A stretch of DNA of 64,000 nucleotides from Allodiplogaster sudhausi. Lineage: Eukaryota > Nematoda > Chromadorea > Rhabditida > Diplogasteridae. Made by a program: the position numbers and the translations under genes. Under the pieces are notes generated by a model, which had not been told where the DNA came from, searched no databases, and saw only the letters and a list, made by a program, of their open reading frames with translations. The stretch lies in assembly GCA_945643635.1 (NCBI GenBank), contig CALZFC010000111.1, positions 776,001-840,000 on the forward strand. Direction: 5' to 3'. Shown here one piece after another: positions 1 to 13,381 of this stretch; positions within the stretch are counted from its first letter, which is position 1, and the number at the start of each line of letters is the position of its first letter.

Positions 1-531
1 TAATCGCTAAAATAAGTTTCGTGTTGTTTTTACTCGGCGCTTTTATAATAGCGAACGTCAAAAACTTCGAATAAGGCAGGTGTGTTAGCCTTAATATAGT
101 TCCTTTTTTGTTTTGTTTAAGCATTGTCACTTGTGTACTAATGTCCACAGAGCGTGTAATAATGTATTTATAATCAAGTAGAAAGAAAAGAACCGGAAAG
201 GCCCGCTCGCAATGCAGTAGGTGACCACCCGAACCTCATTTGACACAACGAAGGACTCGAAACAGGTTACTGTAGCGAACCCATCTTGCTAGTAATTAAT
301 ACAGTTTCAAATCTAATTTTCTACGTAAATAAGGCCATATTGTGCAATTCTTCTTTTATTTTTGAGTTTCTCGCACTTGTTTACCCCCCAAAAGAATTCT
401 TGCGGGAAGTTTTATTCGGTTTATAAAAATCATCTGCGTTCTCTATTCAAAGAGCTTCTGTAGTTTATAGCTAATCTGCTCGGAATGATTTCGTAGTCGA
501 ATGGAACACGGGCATTTCTGTCAAATTGCCA

Positions 532-1515
532 AGTAGTCAGAGACAACAAGTCGATTGATTCTATGCGTCTTGTTGTGGCCACGGGACTCTGGTACTTCAG
601 ATGTAAGTTTTCCTTCATCCGTTGTAGGAGCATCAAGGGAAAGTGAGATTGCTTGACTCGAGTTATTTCAGATTTCATAGAGTTTAGGCTGCAACTGCTT
701 ACTGTAACAACTCACCCACTCTCTATCGAGCTAGTTAGTTACTATATATACATACTTCATCACTGGATTTTGAGAACTATTTTTTTGACAGAGTGCAGCG
801 AAGGTGTGTGGGTGTGTGGGTGGCCGGGATTGACATTTCTGGCCACTGTTTCCTCATGGTCTTCTCCATTCTCATTATTGTGGAAGATGTGTGTGCTTCC
901 TTTTTACATTCCTTCCAAACAACTTATTCATGCATCCCCAACGAGTTTTTGTCTATTACTTCGAGTTAAAAGGAAATTATTGTTTCAATCCTCAGCATTT
1001 CGTGTATATTTGAACACGAGTCGCGAGAGACCCCAGACGACGAAACCATTCGACCTCCTCGTGCACTTCTTCTTCATCGCCATGTTCGTGCTTCACGTCT
1101 TCTGGGTTTCTATCACAAATCTTCTTCATTTTAGTTTATATCACCATTGTAAACAAGTTGTCCATAAGCCATTTTACCTTTAATATCGAATTTTGCATAC
1201 CAACAGGATTTCCAACTTGTCATCTCTGCTCTCTACTACCACACAGTCTTCGACAAGGTGCTTATTTGTAGTTAAATAAATTGGATTGTATTAACTTGCA
1301 TTGCTGAAAAATAGTTAGGATTGAGTTAAAATGGACAGAGAGACCCACGAGACAGAGTCTTTCAGGTGGCGGGAGTGGGCGCGGCAGTGGGTTGTTGGTC
1401 TCTGAGCTACCGAATTCTCTATCGCCACGGGGTTCTCCGCTCGCCCCTCTCAGCCACTTCTGGGAACTCTGGCAGAAGGCAGAGTCACGTGCAAGGCACC
1501 AGCAAGGCGAGGTAG
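532..1515 (+). CDS. FITM2: FIT2 (fat storage-inducing transmembrane protein 2), 5' part not seen
   Basis: This is an ER membrane protein of the FIT family, which supports lipid-droplet budding and ER phospholipid homeostasis. The family-defining segment is read as GIDISGHCFLMVFSILIIVE at about 829-888. It matches the G-F-D-I-S-G-H-x-F-L core that carries the first catalytic-type histidine. Exons that join in frame are about 532-601 (SMRLVVATGLWYF), 672-703, 799 to about 890, about 1013-1105 (KPFDLLVHFFFIAMFVLHVF), 1207-1257 (DFQLVISALYYHTVFDK) and 1366-1515 (GAAVGCWSLSYRILYRHG, then a TAG stop). The order of hydrophobic segments follows vertebrate FITM2. I could not find the N-terminal exons, so the gene probably begins left of the window or in unrecognised exons before 530. 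Family identity is confident. The junctions, especially between 890 and 1013, are approximate. Confidence 0.78.
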
Positions 1516-2009
1516 GGTTGGGCGGTGTCTTCTTCTCATAGATTATAGACCATCTCAATTGGTTATTCTTTCGCTCAGTGTTTATCATTCTGCTAGGAGC
1601 AATGTGCTTTATTGGTGTAATATAGAAGATGCTCGTCGGCTAGTCTTTCGATGTCAAAAGTGTGAATGCTTATTTGCATTGTTTTGTTTGTTTTAAATAT
1701 CTGCAATACCTTTCGGGCATTTTCAAAGTGAAATTGAATCACTGACTATTTGATCTATTTCCTTTGAAAGGTTTGACCTAATACTTGCTTTTTTCTCGTC
1801 TTAAGAAGTTCTAATAAATTATGATTGAAGGAGCCGGTCGTTGGTCATTTGTTATCTAGAAAGGGTATGCAAGAAAATAAGAACAAAGAGAAGACGAAAT
1901 GCCAGGGACGAGAATGGAGGAGTCAGTCTCCTCGTGGTGTAATTTCTCCATCAATTACGAATAGTGTTTCAGTATGTACCCAGAAGTCCTCTCGCATATC
2001 TAGTATATG

Positions 2010-2068
<59 letters not shown>
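2010..2068. repeat. (CT)n microsatellite
   Basis: A nearly pure CT dinucleotide run of about 58 bases with a few TTT interruptions. It is one of many in the window and lies in the spacer after the FIT2 gene. Confidence 0.95.
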
Positions 2069-4570
2069 CGTCTATATCCCTAGTCTTCTGTGCCTCCCCA
2101 AATGTGCAACGCATGTCTCCTCTCCCAATACCTTTGAAGAAGCTATTCGTTCATTTAATTAGTCGCCGGCGTTGAAGTGTTATTTTTTGTCTGTATCTCT
2201 CAGAGCTCATCTGTCCCATTAGCCCATTTGGCAGCCGTCGCTGTTTTCATGGGTCCTGCCTTCTTCTCTTCCAAGCCTCCTGGGCCTTTTTGTGGAGTCG
2301 ACTGTACACAAATTATTGCGCCGTAGAGAATTATTTTATGCGCCCAAAAAATATTTTGACGCGCTCATATTAAAATAACAATACTATTTACAAATGCAAC
2401 CTACAAAATCGATGAGATGTTCCTTTCAGTTTGCTTCTGTGAAATCTGAGAGACGCCTTCGTCCTCCCTCATTTTAGTTGTTCCCATTTATGGTTGCAGA
2501 AGGAGGGAGAGTGACAGAAATTACTTGCCCTTTTCCGTATAGTCCGCAGTTCATTCTCATATGGAATCTCCATTGGCTGCTGGGATTGCATTGGAAGGGG
2601 AAGAAGAATGAATTTGTGTATGCCAGACAAGGAAATTCGTGCTCCCTCCACCGCGCCACATGGCCGAATCTTCAATAACATAACCACGAAGTACACCATC
2701 TCCGTACTCCATCTCCTCCCTCCCCTCGATGCTTCTCCCGCTCACTCTAGCCTAGACCTTATCTATCGCGCGCTCTCTTTCTCTCTCTCTCTCTTTCCCT
2801 CTCTCTCCCTATCTCAATTTCTCGTCCTCTTTTAAATTCTTATTTCGTACACTTCCGTTTATCCTTTAATCTTCATCTTCATGTTTCACCATTCCTATGA
2901 GTTGTTTTATTTGCTCTCATTCTCTGTTGCTGTCTCCCTCTCACATTCTATTTATTTCCCTCTCTCTCACTCGCACACTCTCTACTATTGCGAAGGTTCT
3001 CCCCCTCCTCTTCAGAAGTCAATTGTCAAATAATTCACACACGGCTTCCATTTGCCTATTTGGCCACTTCATATAGATTTCTCTTCCAAATGACATCACT
3101 CTGTCCTGTTAATTATAAACTTGTCTTAGTGCTGCTTGAGCTACGAACATTTGCATTCTCTTCCGCTTCCTCTTCGAGAGGTGGGAGAACAAAGTTCGGA
3201 TCTGATATTCCAGGCCGAGAGAAAGAGGGCATAGTCATATGGGCGGAAGGCTCCCGTGGCATGTGCAGTCCATTGACTCCCTCTGCTTCTTCCTTCTTCC
3301 AACCCTTCCACCCCCACCTTCTCAACAAGTCCGCGAATCCTTCCTTGCAACCCTTGAGTCTAGTTGCAGTTTCTTTCTCTCAGTTTCTCTTTCCTTCTTA
3401 ATTCCTCACAATCTCTTTGTCTTTCTTTTCTTCGTCCTTTCTTTTTCACTGAACTCTGTAGGAACATCAGTTGGTACATTTTTAATTAATTTATTAATAT
3501 TTTGAATAAAAAACACTTATCTTTCAGATGCCTTAAAATGGTGCATGTCTTGCAATATCCCTCATCTATGTCATCTCATATTCAAACTGTCTGCCTACTT
3601 CCCTCGTTTGAGCGACAAGAGAAAAGAAGACGGGGAGAAAGCAAAAAAAATCTGCTCACTTTTGATGCCCGTGGAATGTTTATGTATTTGAAGAAAGAAG
3701 CAGAGACTAGCTAATATCGTCCAAGCAGAGCACCCTTATGATTCCTGCCCATAATTTGCCATCGTTTACCCAAGTTTAGTACAAATAGATCTTGAACTCC
3801 CAGAGAATCTCTCTTTGCCTCTTTCATTTCCCTCCCTCTTTCTCTCTCTGTCCCTCTCATGAACTCTTAAACGCCAGCTTCGTGGATGTCAGATGTTCTT
3901 TACACCCTTGGCATCTCCTTCTACTCCCCCCCCCTGGGACCACTCCGTTCTCGCTTGCCCTTGTCTTTATCGGTAATGAGAGTGCGCAGTCCTTCTGTGC
4001 CTTGCTCTTCTCTGACAAAACAGCACGATTTCGTGCAAAAAATAAAGCAGCAAAAAGTTGGCCCTTCCATATCCAGGAATGAGCGATGTCGACAGTTGAT
4101 GAAAGAGCAGAAGAACAGCCGAGCTTGGCTGCGAGGACACGATGGACGAGTCTGCTTGATCTCTCCCTTCTGACTTCATGAAGAACTCTCGCGCTGCACT
4201 CTTCGTTCTGCTCAGCTCTCTCTCCAAAGGTTTCGTTTTCTTTTTTTTATTCGGAAACCTAAGTATATGTTCCTCGGAACCTGACATGTTGAAAAATATA
4301 CAGTTGTACACACGAAGAGAGACAACACTTGGGATGGTGTAAAGAGAGGTTGCGTGGTTGCTTGTGAGTGGGGAGCAGCCAAAGACGGTGGAGGTGGAGG
4401 AGCAGCCAGCCAGGGGCCCCTCTCTTCGCTCCTCGCAACCAGACACCAGCCTTGCATCGTAGATGACGAGACCTTCGTGCCTGGATTCAGGATAATCTCT
4501 CCTACTCCAACGGCTCCGTGAGTGGTTAGACTTCTGTCAAGGATGAAGCTGAGGGTGAACCGAAGTAGAG

Positions 4571-4675
4571 AGGGAAACAGAAAGAGAAAGAGAAAGAGAG
4601 AGAGAGAGAGAGAGTAAGAGAGAGAGAGAGAGTAAGAGAGAGAGAGAGAGAGTAAGAGAGAGAGAAAGATGGTAA
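4571..4675. repeat. (GA)n microsatellite with regular TA interruptions
   Basis: GA dinucleotide tract broken at near-regular spacing by GTAAGA units, giving a compound minisatellite look (GAGAGAGAGAGTAA repeated three times or more). It is non-coding. The frames through it are repeat artefacts. Confidence 0.9.
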
Positions 4676-6137
4676 GAGAGAGGGGAAGGGTAGATAGAGA
4701 GAGGAAGAAGAAGGGGCCGGAGTGTTTGAGAAATGTTCGTCTTCGCTTTGCTGGGCTCTCTCATGGATTGGAAGTGCGGAGTTGTTCTGAGTCTTCTTTC
4801 TTCTCAGTGGAAGTCTTTCATGCATACACTGATGCATACGCCGCACTTGTTCATCTCAGAACGACGCCGATTTGTCTTCGCCCCATCTTCTCTCTCTCTT
4901 TCTCTCTTTCTTCTTTCTCTCGTTCTCTCTCCTCTCTCTCCTTCTTTTTCTTTCTTACCAGCATAACACCTTAATTGTTGCATCCTTGTAAGATTGAGTA
5001 TGTTGTGTATCTTTTGCTAGTTTCGCTGCACTATATTTTGCCATACTTCTCCGGCTTTAATCATAAACTCCTTTCTCTGGTTTCATATCTTTCTGTTTCT
5101 TCAATTTTCAACTCTCCACGTCTTCTTTCTCATTTTTCTTCTTTCTCTTTATTTCTCTTACTCTGGCTCTCTCGCCTCTCTCTCTCTCTCTCTCTCTCTC
5201 TTCCTCTCCTTTTTCTCCATCTTCATCTCGCTCTCTCTTTCTCGCACTCTTCAGTCTTCTTCTCACACACGCCTTCCGAGAGTGGTGTTTTGGAGAGACC
5301 AAAACCGACTCATTCCCGGTCGAAATCCCTCAGTGTCTACTCTCGCTAGAGAGGCTCATTTGAAATCTGCTCAGGATTCGAGTCTTTAAGGAAGGAATCT
5401 CAGATGCCCCTTCTTCCATTATCTAGGCAGAGATATTGCAAAATAAGGGATAGAGAGAGGGACAATGCAAAAGAGCGAGAGAGAGAGAGATATTAGGAGG
5501 GGAAGATAATAGAGTAACAAGTTAATCGACGGAAGAAGTATGTATGTATGTACGTACATATGTACATATTCAGGAAGAAAAAAGGAATGGGAATCAGCAA
5601 CTATTTAATCTTTTCATCCAATCTCATTTTAAATTCCGAATATTGCTTTTAACTCAATGTGTTCTATGACATCGGTTTCGATTCTTTGATATCATACTTA
5701 CGTCAAATGTTGCTGATTAGCACTGAAATCGTTTTCAGAATCTTGCTCATCTATCGCTTTAATGCTCGGATTGAGTTGAATTTGATCTTGTTGTTGAATG
5801 GCCAAATGGAGACAGTCGCTCATCATATTCTGGAACTTTTCCCTCGTCGTCTCTTCATTCTATGGAGAACTCATCGCTGAGTCCACTCGCAATGAAACGA
5901 AAGGTTTTCTATACAAGATGGCCTTCCACTATTGTCAGATGTGATGGCATCTGCTGAGTTGTTGGCAGAAAACACTCGAGGAAATCTTGTTGAGCTTCAT
6001 CTTATTCGACGAATGGGAGTGAAAAGTGGAAAAAACCTAGACCATATCGATGAGTTTATTAAATCACCGAAATATCTATCTTGAAAGGAGAAAATATGAA
6101 TCATTTGAAAGTGAAATTAAAACTGGAATATTTTGAG

Positions 6138-6277
6138 AACTTTGGGCGGGTGACTACGAACGCCTTCTTTACACGCGACTGGCAAGCGGATACAACCGAC
6201 TCGCGAGGCCAGTCAAGAACGAGTCAGAGCCCGTCCTTGTTCTTCTTGGACTCGACTTCCAGCAGATCATTGCCATC
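6138..6277 (+). pseudogene. Orphan exon resembling the nicotinic acetylcholine receptor N-terminus
   Basis: The reading frame GCG GGT GAC from 6146 gives [20 protein letters not shown] followed by [20 protein letters not shown]. This is the start of the extracellular ligand-binding domain of Cys-loop nicotinic receptor subunits (pattern RLYxDLxxxYNxLxRPVxNxSEPVxVxxxLxLQQIIDV). It is preceded by a possible AG acceptor at 6136-6137 and ends at a GT after the last ATC (6277). The conserved continuation (DEKNQ...W) is not found in the following 1.5 kb, after which an opposite-strand gene begins. The frame carries no internal stop. It could be a relict fragment, or a first exon whose partners were displaced by rearrangement or misassembly. 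The family call is fairly sure. Calling it a pseudogene is inference. Confidence 0.55.
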
Positions 6278-6546
6278 GTCAGTCTTCTCCTTGGGTCTTT
6301 TCCATACGTCTTCTTGTCAATTCTAACGATCAGCACATCACTGATTTGCAATAGGATGAATTATTCATCTGATTTTAAATGTTTTCCCCATTCTCTTCCG
6401 CCCTCTCACTAGGCACTAGAAAAGTCCCCTGGGGCTATTCTCCTAATCCGACCCTCGAGTTTCTTTCACATTGGTGGGATTTGTGAATATACCGGGAAAT
6501 CTTTTGTTCCTCAAGTGGGTTTGAGTAAACAGAGTGAAAGAGTAAG

Positions 6547-6595
<49 letters not shown>

Positions 6596-7830
6596 GATGG
6601 GAGGGGAGGGGAAGAGGGAGAGAAATTCTATATTCTTCCCAATCTAAGCTCTCGCGAGGAATAACAAATTGGGAAAGGTGATCTCATACGTTTCTTTCTC
6701 ATACAATCAGTTTTGTCGATGCAGAGATATTCTTATACATATCTTATTACTCTTATCTTATGATTTATCTTGAAAATTTCCGTAATCTTTATCTCTAATA
6801 TCTGATTTCTATTACACACACGCACTACTTAGCACTTGAATCGCTAATAAAGAAAGGAAAAGTGTATGCATATTTGCATTCACAAATTGACAGCTGAGAT
6901 AATGAAAAGTAAGAGAGAGGGAGAGCGATAGAGGGAGAAGAGGCAAAGTGAAAGGCGTACTAAGCCGTGACTAACTTCCGCTTCTTATACGTGCGCTGTG
7001 ATTAAACCGGATCCATCCCGAAAACTGTATTGTCAAAAGAGAAGTCCATCGTAACCAGGTGACATTCACAGAAACCATTCACAGGAAATATTTCTACGGG
7101 TAAAATGCAGTAATATCTGCTCTATATAGAATTTAAATTATTTCAAATGGCATTTAATAAATTTCGAAACTATGATGAATAACTACAATAATCCATTAAA
7201 ATAAACTAACGGATTATATATTATGCAGCCGAAAACGGTGAGGAATCGTCTGATTATCGTCTCTGAAAAGAATGTTTGTTCAGAGACCATTGCTAGACTC
7301 CATAAGTAAGAGGAAAGAAAGACAAACCCTCTTTGAAGGGACTTTGCGACCGGGTGGCTGGTGTCTCTTCATTGGCAAACCACCCGGAAGAGGAGGAACT
7401 GGGCTAGACATCAGGGGACGAGCGCGAGGACCATAGGCCCAGGCCTGAATCCATTCAAACTTAACATTCCAGCATCAATCTAAAATGGCAAAAAAATTTT
7501 TATGATGACTGCGCAGACTTCTTTTTTGAAATAAAAATCTGAATATCACGGTTCCCATCAAAGAAGATCGCATCAGGAAATAAAAATAAACCCTGGTAAT
7601 TAACAAAGGCACGTTGGATAAAGTGGATCGAAATGAAGAGTAGGTAAGAAAAGAAGGGGTTATCCGAAGGAAGGCAAGGTGTACCCGTGGGGAATGGTTG
7701 TTGACGTACCTGTTATCTCCCTGCGCCATACTCCATATTCTTCCTTGAACATATTTCTCATCAAATTATATCCCACGAATGTTTGCCCTCATTTCTGCTT
7801 TTTTTTGTGGATCAATTGCAGGCTCGCATG
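6278..7830. other. Non-coding spacer, 3' flank of the virilizer-like gene
   Basis: AT-rich spacer with no recognisable exon. It includes the GA run at 6549-6591 and a GC-rich patch at about 7330-7450 with a short CCGGGTGG/CCACCCGG hairpin. I looked here for further nicotinic-receptor exons on the plus strand and saw none. Confidence 0.5.
6549..6591. repeat. (GA)n microsatellite
   Basis: Pure GA dinucleotide run of about 43 bases, followed by a purine-rich GGGA stretch up to about 6625. Confidence 0.95.
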
Positions 7831-7833
7831 AAA

Positions 7834-9220
7834 TTAGTAAAAAAAAAACGCATGAAAGTAATTAACCCCAAAACGATTGACAAGTCTGGCGATGGGCCGG
7901 CCCCTGAAGGAGGGGGAAGGTCCTCCCTGTTTCTTCACGCTTGGTGGATTGATCTTCCTTGGGTAGCCTGGCCGGATGTTCCTTCCAGCGGGAGCTTCCC
8001 CCATGGAAAGACGCAGTCGATTCACCGTCTCCTTCCCATTCTTCGTGTATTTAGTCACTTCCAACTGCACCTGAAACGATTGCCTCTCCCCTCTCTTCTC
8101 TCCTTCCCTCACAACTGTCTCTCTTCTCTCTTCTTCTCCATTCCATCTCTCGTTTCCTTACCTTCTCATCCACAATGCAACGCGGCAAGTCAGACACGGA
8201 GAGGTTGACTATCAGTCTAAAATGGACAAAGTAGATGCATATGGAATAAGGGGAGAAAATGTAAACTAACTTTTCTTCGCGCGCTGGAACTTCTTCCGCT
8301 TCTGCCTCCTTCACTAACACTTCCTTCAATCTCAAGGAATTCAGCCGAGCGAATCGATTCTCATCTACAAGGAATATATATATTATTCTCAACTCGATAT
8401 TACGTTATATATTGCGTATTTTATTACATATTGAATTTTTAAAAGTATTATTTAGAAAGTAGCCTGTGGAGGGGAGTTGCCGTCCCTTCTCCGCCATGTC
8501 CACGAGGAGCGTAAGTTTCCTAGCGATGGCGGCCTCTGCAGTCATTCCCCGCTCCTCCTCTCTCTTCCTCAACCTCAAGAGAAGTCTTACGGCGGGATGA
8601 ACAGGTAGATCATCCGCCTTCTCTTCTACGTCTTCTTCAGCTAAGAGCTCCTCTCCTAATTCCTCCTCCACCAATTCCAATATCTCTTCGTCCTGACGCT
8701 GAAAGGACAAGATATACTTACCAGCTCATGCAAAAATATCCCAAATCTAAAAGGAATAAAAGTCTGTATTCCCATTCACCAGTTGATCTTCATCCTCATC
8801 TTTCCTGTTTTCTGCTTCGGACTTCTCCGATTCTCGTTTCTTCTTGCGCTCCTCTGCTCGCTCTAAACTTCTCAATTAATATTAAAGGATAAAGAAAAAA
8901 AAGTACGAAACACTGACGTTTCTTTTTCTTCTGCTCTGCAAGATATTTCTCGTAGATTTCAGAGTTCTTCGGGTACTCGACGGCATCCAATTCCAGCAAT
9001 TCGTAGAGCAATCGACACTGAAATCAAGCTCATTCTTTTAATATTAAGTATTTTGACATAAACGAAATTTTAATCCTTAAAAAATCGAGGTAAATTGAAA
9101 GTGACTTGTTCAACGGATCCAAAGAGACTGAAGAGGTGCTCGGTTGTAGTGGAAAGCAGACTGCCACAGGGGCCGATTGTTGTGCGACCATTCTGAATGG
9201 TTCGACAATTCAGTCTCGGT

Positions 9221-9257
<37 letters not shown>

Positions 9258-10493
9258 TCACATCTAAAATTAACCTTGGCATCTGGCCCTTTGAGAGGGA
9301 AGAGCCAATTAGAAAGACGGCAGAAGAGAACGCGAGGACCCGACTCGAGCCGAGATTCATACCAGGCACGGCGAATCTGGAAGAAATCAATGATACAGTA
9401 ACCGACAAGGAAAGATGGCAAGGCATACGGTATCAGTTGCACGGTCGTTGTTCTGAGCAAGAATGTCGTGAAGAGAGCGGAGAGCAAGGAGGGACTGGTC
9501 GATGGAAGAGGCCCGTTGAGTGGCGAGTCGCACGAGTGAACGAACCAGGCGGAGGCAGATGTCACTCTGCAAGGGGACAATCAAGCACAACGCAGTGGGT
9601 TCAATGCGAAGCTCAGCAATCATGGCCATTCGTTTCTTACTTCAGAAAGCAATTTGATACACAACTATATTCCTTTCAAGACAACATTGAACAAACAACT
9701 GCAAAGAAAACCTTGTCAAGGCCATCCTTGTCGTCATCGACCTTTTCTTCAGGACCATCCTTCAAAATAAACTTTCAATACTGATAAACTTAATCATCGT
9801 GAAATGGCGAAGAAACGAACATCGTCTTCCAAAATGATGACATCCCGGTCATCTTCAGCTTCCATGAATTCGTCCTCTTCGGCTTTGGCCTGAATCATCC
9901 CGAATGAAATGAAGTAATGACAATAGCAGTCGAAGGAAGAAATGATTAAGCAGATTACGTCATCCTTGTCCTCGTTGACTTCGTTGTACAGAGAATAGTT
10001 TACGATCGACAGGATCAGGAAAGAAGCAATTTCCTGCAGACGGACAAATCACAAATCACCTTTTGCCACATCATTCAAATGGAACAGGGTGCAGGGAAGC
10101 CTTACCTGGAAGCGCAAATGCGAAGGCTGTTTGTAGAAAGAGTGGAAGAGGCTGGCAAAGATGGAAACTCGTTGCAGACACTGAATAACAGAGAGTTGTC
10201 CAGGATATGACTCTATCTCCATTATCCACAGCAAAACAATAACCTGCTCGTCACTGCAAATGTTGTGGAAGAGAGCGAGTTTGAAGCGTTTGCTGGAGGA
10301 GATGAAAAGGGAGATGGAATCAAGCATGAGAGCTTGGCGGCTTCGCGCGAACGGAAGAGCGATATCTGGCTGGTCGACTGTGGGGGACTTCTGCAATTTA
10401 CTTCAGCTCTTCATACGAACCAAGAACTCATATTTTTTTTCATTAACCAGTTATAGAGGACAGAGCGACAGAGAAGAGAGACAGGAGAGAGAG

Positions 10494-10537
<44 letters not shown>

Positions 10538-13321
10538 AGTGAGATGTGGAGAATGGCAGGGAGAATAGGCGAAGAAGACAAAACCTTTTTATGGCTGCCA
10601 CTGGTTGGCCTGGTACTGCACTCAACTCCAAATGCAAGCCACATCGCTCTAAAAAAAATTAGGTTCAAAGTCAACTAATAGTCTAGTCTAAATAAGTATT
10701 AAAGAGTACAAGAAAGAAGAAAAGGCACTTTGCGAGAGCGTTGAGAGTGCTGCGCGGAAGGAAGGAGATGAAACGAGGGAAGAGAAGGTGGGCAAACTGC
10801 CGAGCATAGGGAGCCGTCGTTAAGAAAACCTAAATACACAAGTTTCAATATTCAGAATATCCCAGAAAATATAAAAATCCATTAAAATACTGGTGCTACT
10901 TATATTATATCGGCAAAACATCAGAGTAACAAAACCTGAGCAATCGGCTTTGCCGATTCCGCTAGGGCTTCAAAGTACTGACGAAGGAACACAGAAAAAA
11001 TTCTCTTGCCATTGGCGTCCCCTTCACAAGCGACAACTGATGAATAAGTAATTTGTACTTTGATAGATTACTTTACAAAGAAAAATGAAGAAGTCATAAA
11101 GCCAACCACTTCCGGGCTGAAGCATCCACAGAATGGTGAGAATGCTGACATGAGAGCGAGCTATATCCATTTTCTTATCCAGCAGACACCTAACCACTCC
11201 GACAGCCGCCGTCTGGTAAAGAAAAGTTCTTAGTATTACTTAGTCCCGAAAAACAGCCACTGCCTAGCACTGTTTTGCATCAGAAAAAAAATTAAAAATG
11301 CTATGGAAGTCAGCTGAAATTCTAACCTTCCCTTCCTCGTTTACTTCAAGTTCTTCTTCGATTCTCCAACCACAAAGAGTGCGTAACAGAAGCAAGATAG
11401 CACGACGAATTTCGCAGCATTCAGTTCCCACCTGAACAGCTATCATTGCCATTCTCCTTGTTTCTCTTCGTCTTTTTCCGTTTCTCTCCTTCTCCTAACT
11501 AACCTCAGCATTAGCTCCAGAAAAGCCAGTGGTCATATCCCAGAGTGATACGCACGTGTGAATGACACTACGTCTCATGCGCTATAAAATGAGATACTAA
11601 GAATATGAAGATGGAAGAGAAAAGATAACCTTGGCAGTCTTGGAAGCCAGAAGAACTTCTTGGTTAATGGTGGTGAGTGCAGAGAGAACAGGAAGGATAG
11701 TCTCTCGGAAGAGAAAGCACTCCGTAGACATAATCGGCCGACCGAGTTCATAAAAGGTCAGCTGATATCCCGTTGACTTCTAAACAGAACACGGGAAACC
11801 TTCAATCTAGAGTACTGGAGATACATTCCACCTAAGGACTGTTGTACTAGAAAGCAACACGAATAAAGAAGATTGTATCAGCATTGTTACCTGAAGAATG
11901 TCCTCGAGTACCGCGTCAAGCCCCTCCTTAATACAGTGGCCGATAAATTCAGAACGGTGTATCTTCTCGACTTCAGCTTAAAAGATCAAATATCATGTCA
12001 AGGAGATAAGCATTTCAATTGAATAAAATGCCGATCCATTTGTTCCCCTTTGAAAAACCTCCACTGACTTGTGACATTGGCTGGGTCGATAAAGTGAGCG
12101 AGAAGACGAAGAAGTGGAATGCCACTCGGCTTGGAATTCCGAACGGCCAGTCCTCCCGTCCAGCTCAGCAGTCTGGTTAGAAAGTCATTATTTTCAAGCC
12201 TTCAATAGAATTTGCAAACAAGTCTACATAGAAGATTCCCAAACTTAGTTTTAAATCCTCGAACGAGTGTGAGAGCCTCCGACGGGTCGTTGAAATGAGC
12301 TAGCTTCCAATTCGCGCTCTCTCGGAAATGCTCCCACCACAAGGAGATTATTTCCTTCCTGTAAATAAAAAGGGATTTCTCTCTTTCCTCCAACAATGAT
12401 CCATACAGAAACTAACGTTTTATTCGACGACAGCTTCACTAATCGGTTAAAGTGCCTGAAAATTAGAAGATGGAAAAGGTAGAGGGTGAAGGATCGCATT
12501 TACTATTGAAGTTAGAAAAAAAGAAGAAACTTGGCATTGCGGAGCCAGAAGCGGCCACTGCGCACTCGGCTGGAAATGGCAATGAGGAGTTCGAGGGCGT
12601 AGCAGAGGGCGGGGGTATAGCGGAAGGAGAGGGCGGGAATGCGAGGCTGCGAATAAATACTCCTCTTTTCATTCTTCTTTTCAACAGTTAAACTAATATG
12701 CATTATAAAAGTTGAGAGAAGCTGACGTTACCGGTTTCTTGCCGCCATCGGAATCCTCTTTCAGTGCAACAATTGCAACAAGTTGAGAGAATGCGCATTC
12801 GCCAAAGACGAAGGAGACCTGGAGGTAAAGGGTCAAAGCAAGTGTCCTATATCATGTATTTATTGAGTCAAAGAAACAATAAACTGAGAGGATCTAACTG
12901 CATCTTCGCCCTCAGAAGTAATTAGAAGTCGGGTGAGAGCATGTAAAGGGCGGAAAAGATCAGGACTGTCGAGCATGTCTTCGCAGAGACTAAATAAAGG
13001 TACCCGTGGTATCTTAGACATTTATCACTTTGGTAAAGCAACCACTTCTACTTCTCAAAAAGAACCGAGAAGGTAATACCTTCGGTTGAAATACGAAATG
13101 AGGTCAGCAAGCTGGAGGACGCGAAGGCGAAAGGCGATGCGACTTGCCAATTCTCGACCAGAAACATGGCGAATCAGAGAGGCACCCTCGTTGAAGCCTG
13201 ATCGAGGCACCAACACATCCTGAACATGGAAGGAGAGAGATACAAAGAGATAGAGAGCGACAGAGATACCAAATAAGTAGAGAAAAAGAGAGAATGAGAA
13301 GAGAGAATGAGAGAGAGAGTG

Positions 13322-13381
<60 letters not shown>

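Larger units (their letters stand above)
1516..6137. other. Gene-poor spacer with CT/GA tracts
   Basis: No exon series with family resemblance was found on either strand. The open frames here are short and most owe their openness to CT or GA dinucleotide runs, which read as SLSLS or ERERE. Runs at about 2010-2068, 4575-4675, 5177-5207 and 5480-5495 are the main structure. A tetranucleotide-like stretch of TATG/TACG lies near 5538-5570. The spacer probably holds 3' flank of the FIT2 gene and promoter or intron DNA of something lost or unrecognised. Confidence 0.5.

Noticed and set aside
653..1183. Single 176-codon plus-strand frame as one gene
   Set aside because: It overlaps real FIT2 exons but is mostly out of frame with them. 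The spliced FIT2 model explains the conserved segments and this continuous frame does not.
4526..4846. Long open frames of SLSLSL or RERERE type
   Set aside because: They arise from reading CT/GA dinucleotide tracts, which are stop-free in all frames. They have no composition or homology expected of a protein. The same applies near 26190, 27040, 28015, 31312 and 45734.
5659..6080. Frame MFYDIGFDSL... and following segment as upstream exons of the receptor fragment
   Set aside because: Several stops interrupt it and it matches no signal-peptide or receptor sequence.
7330..7450. GC-rich patch with CCGGGTGG/CCACCCGG inverted words as an RNA gene or MITE
   Set aside because: The stem is only 8 bp, there are no target duplications, and no tRNA or snRNA features are present.
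9197..9784. 195-codon plus-strand frame opposite the virilizer-like gene
   Set aside because: Opens through a CT tract and runs antisense to exons of the minus-strand gene. No family resemblance.
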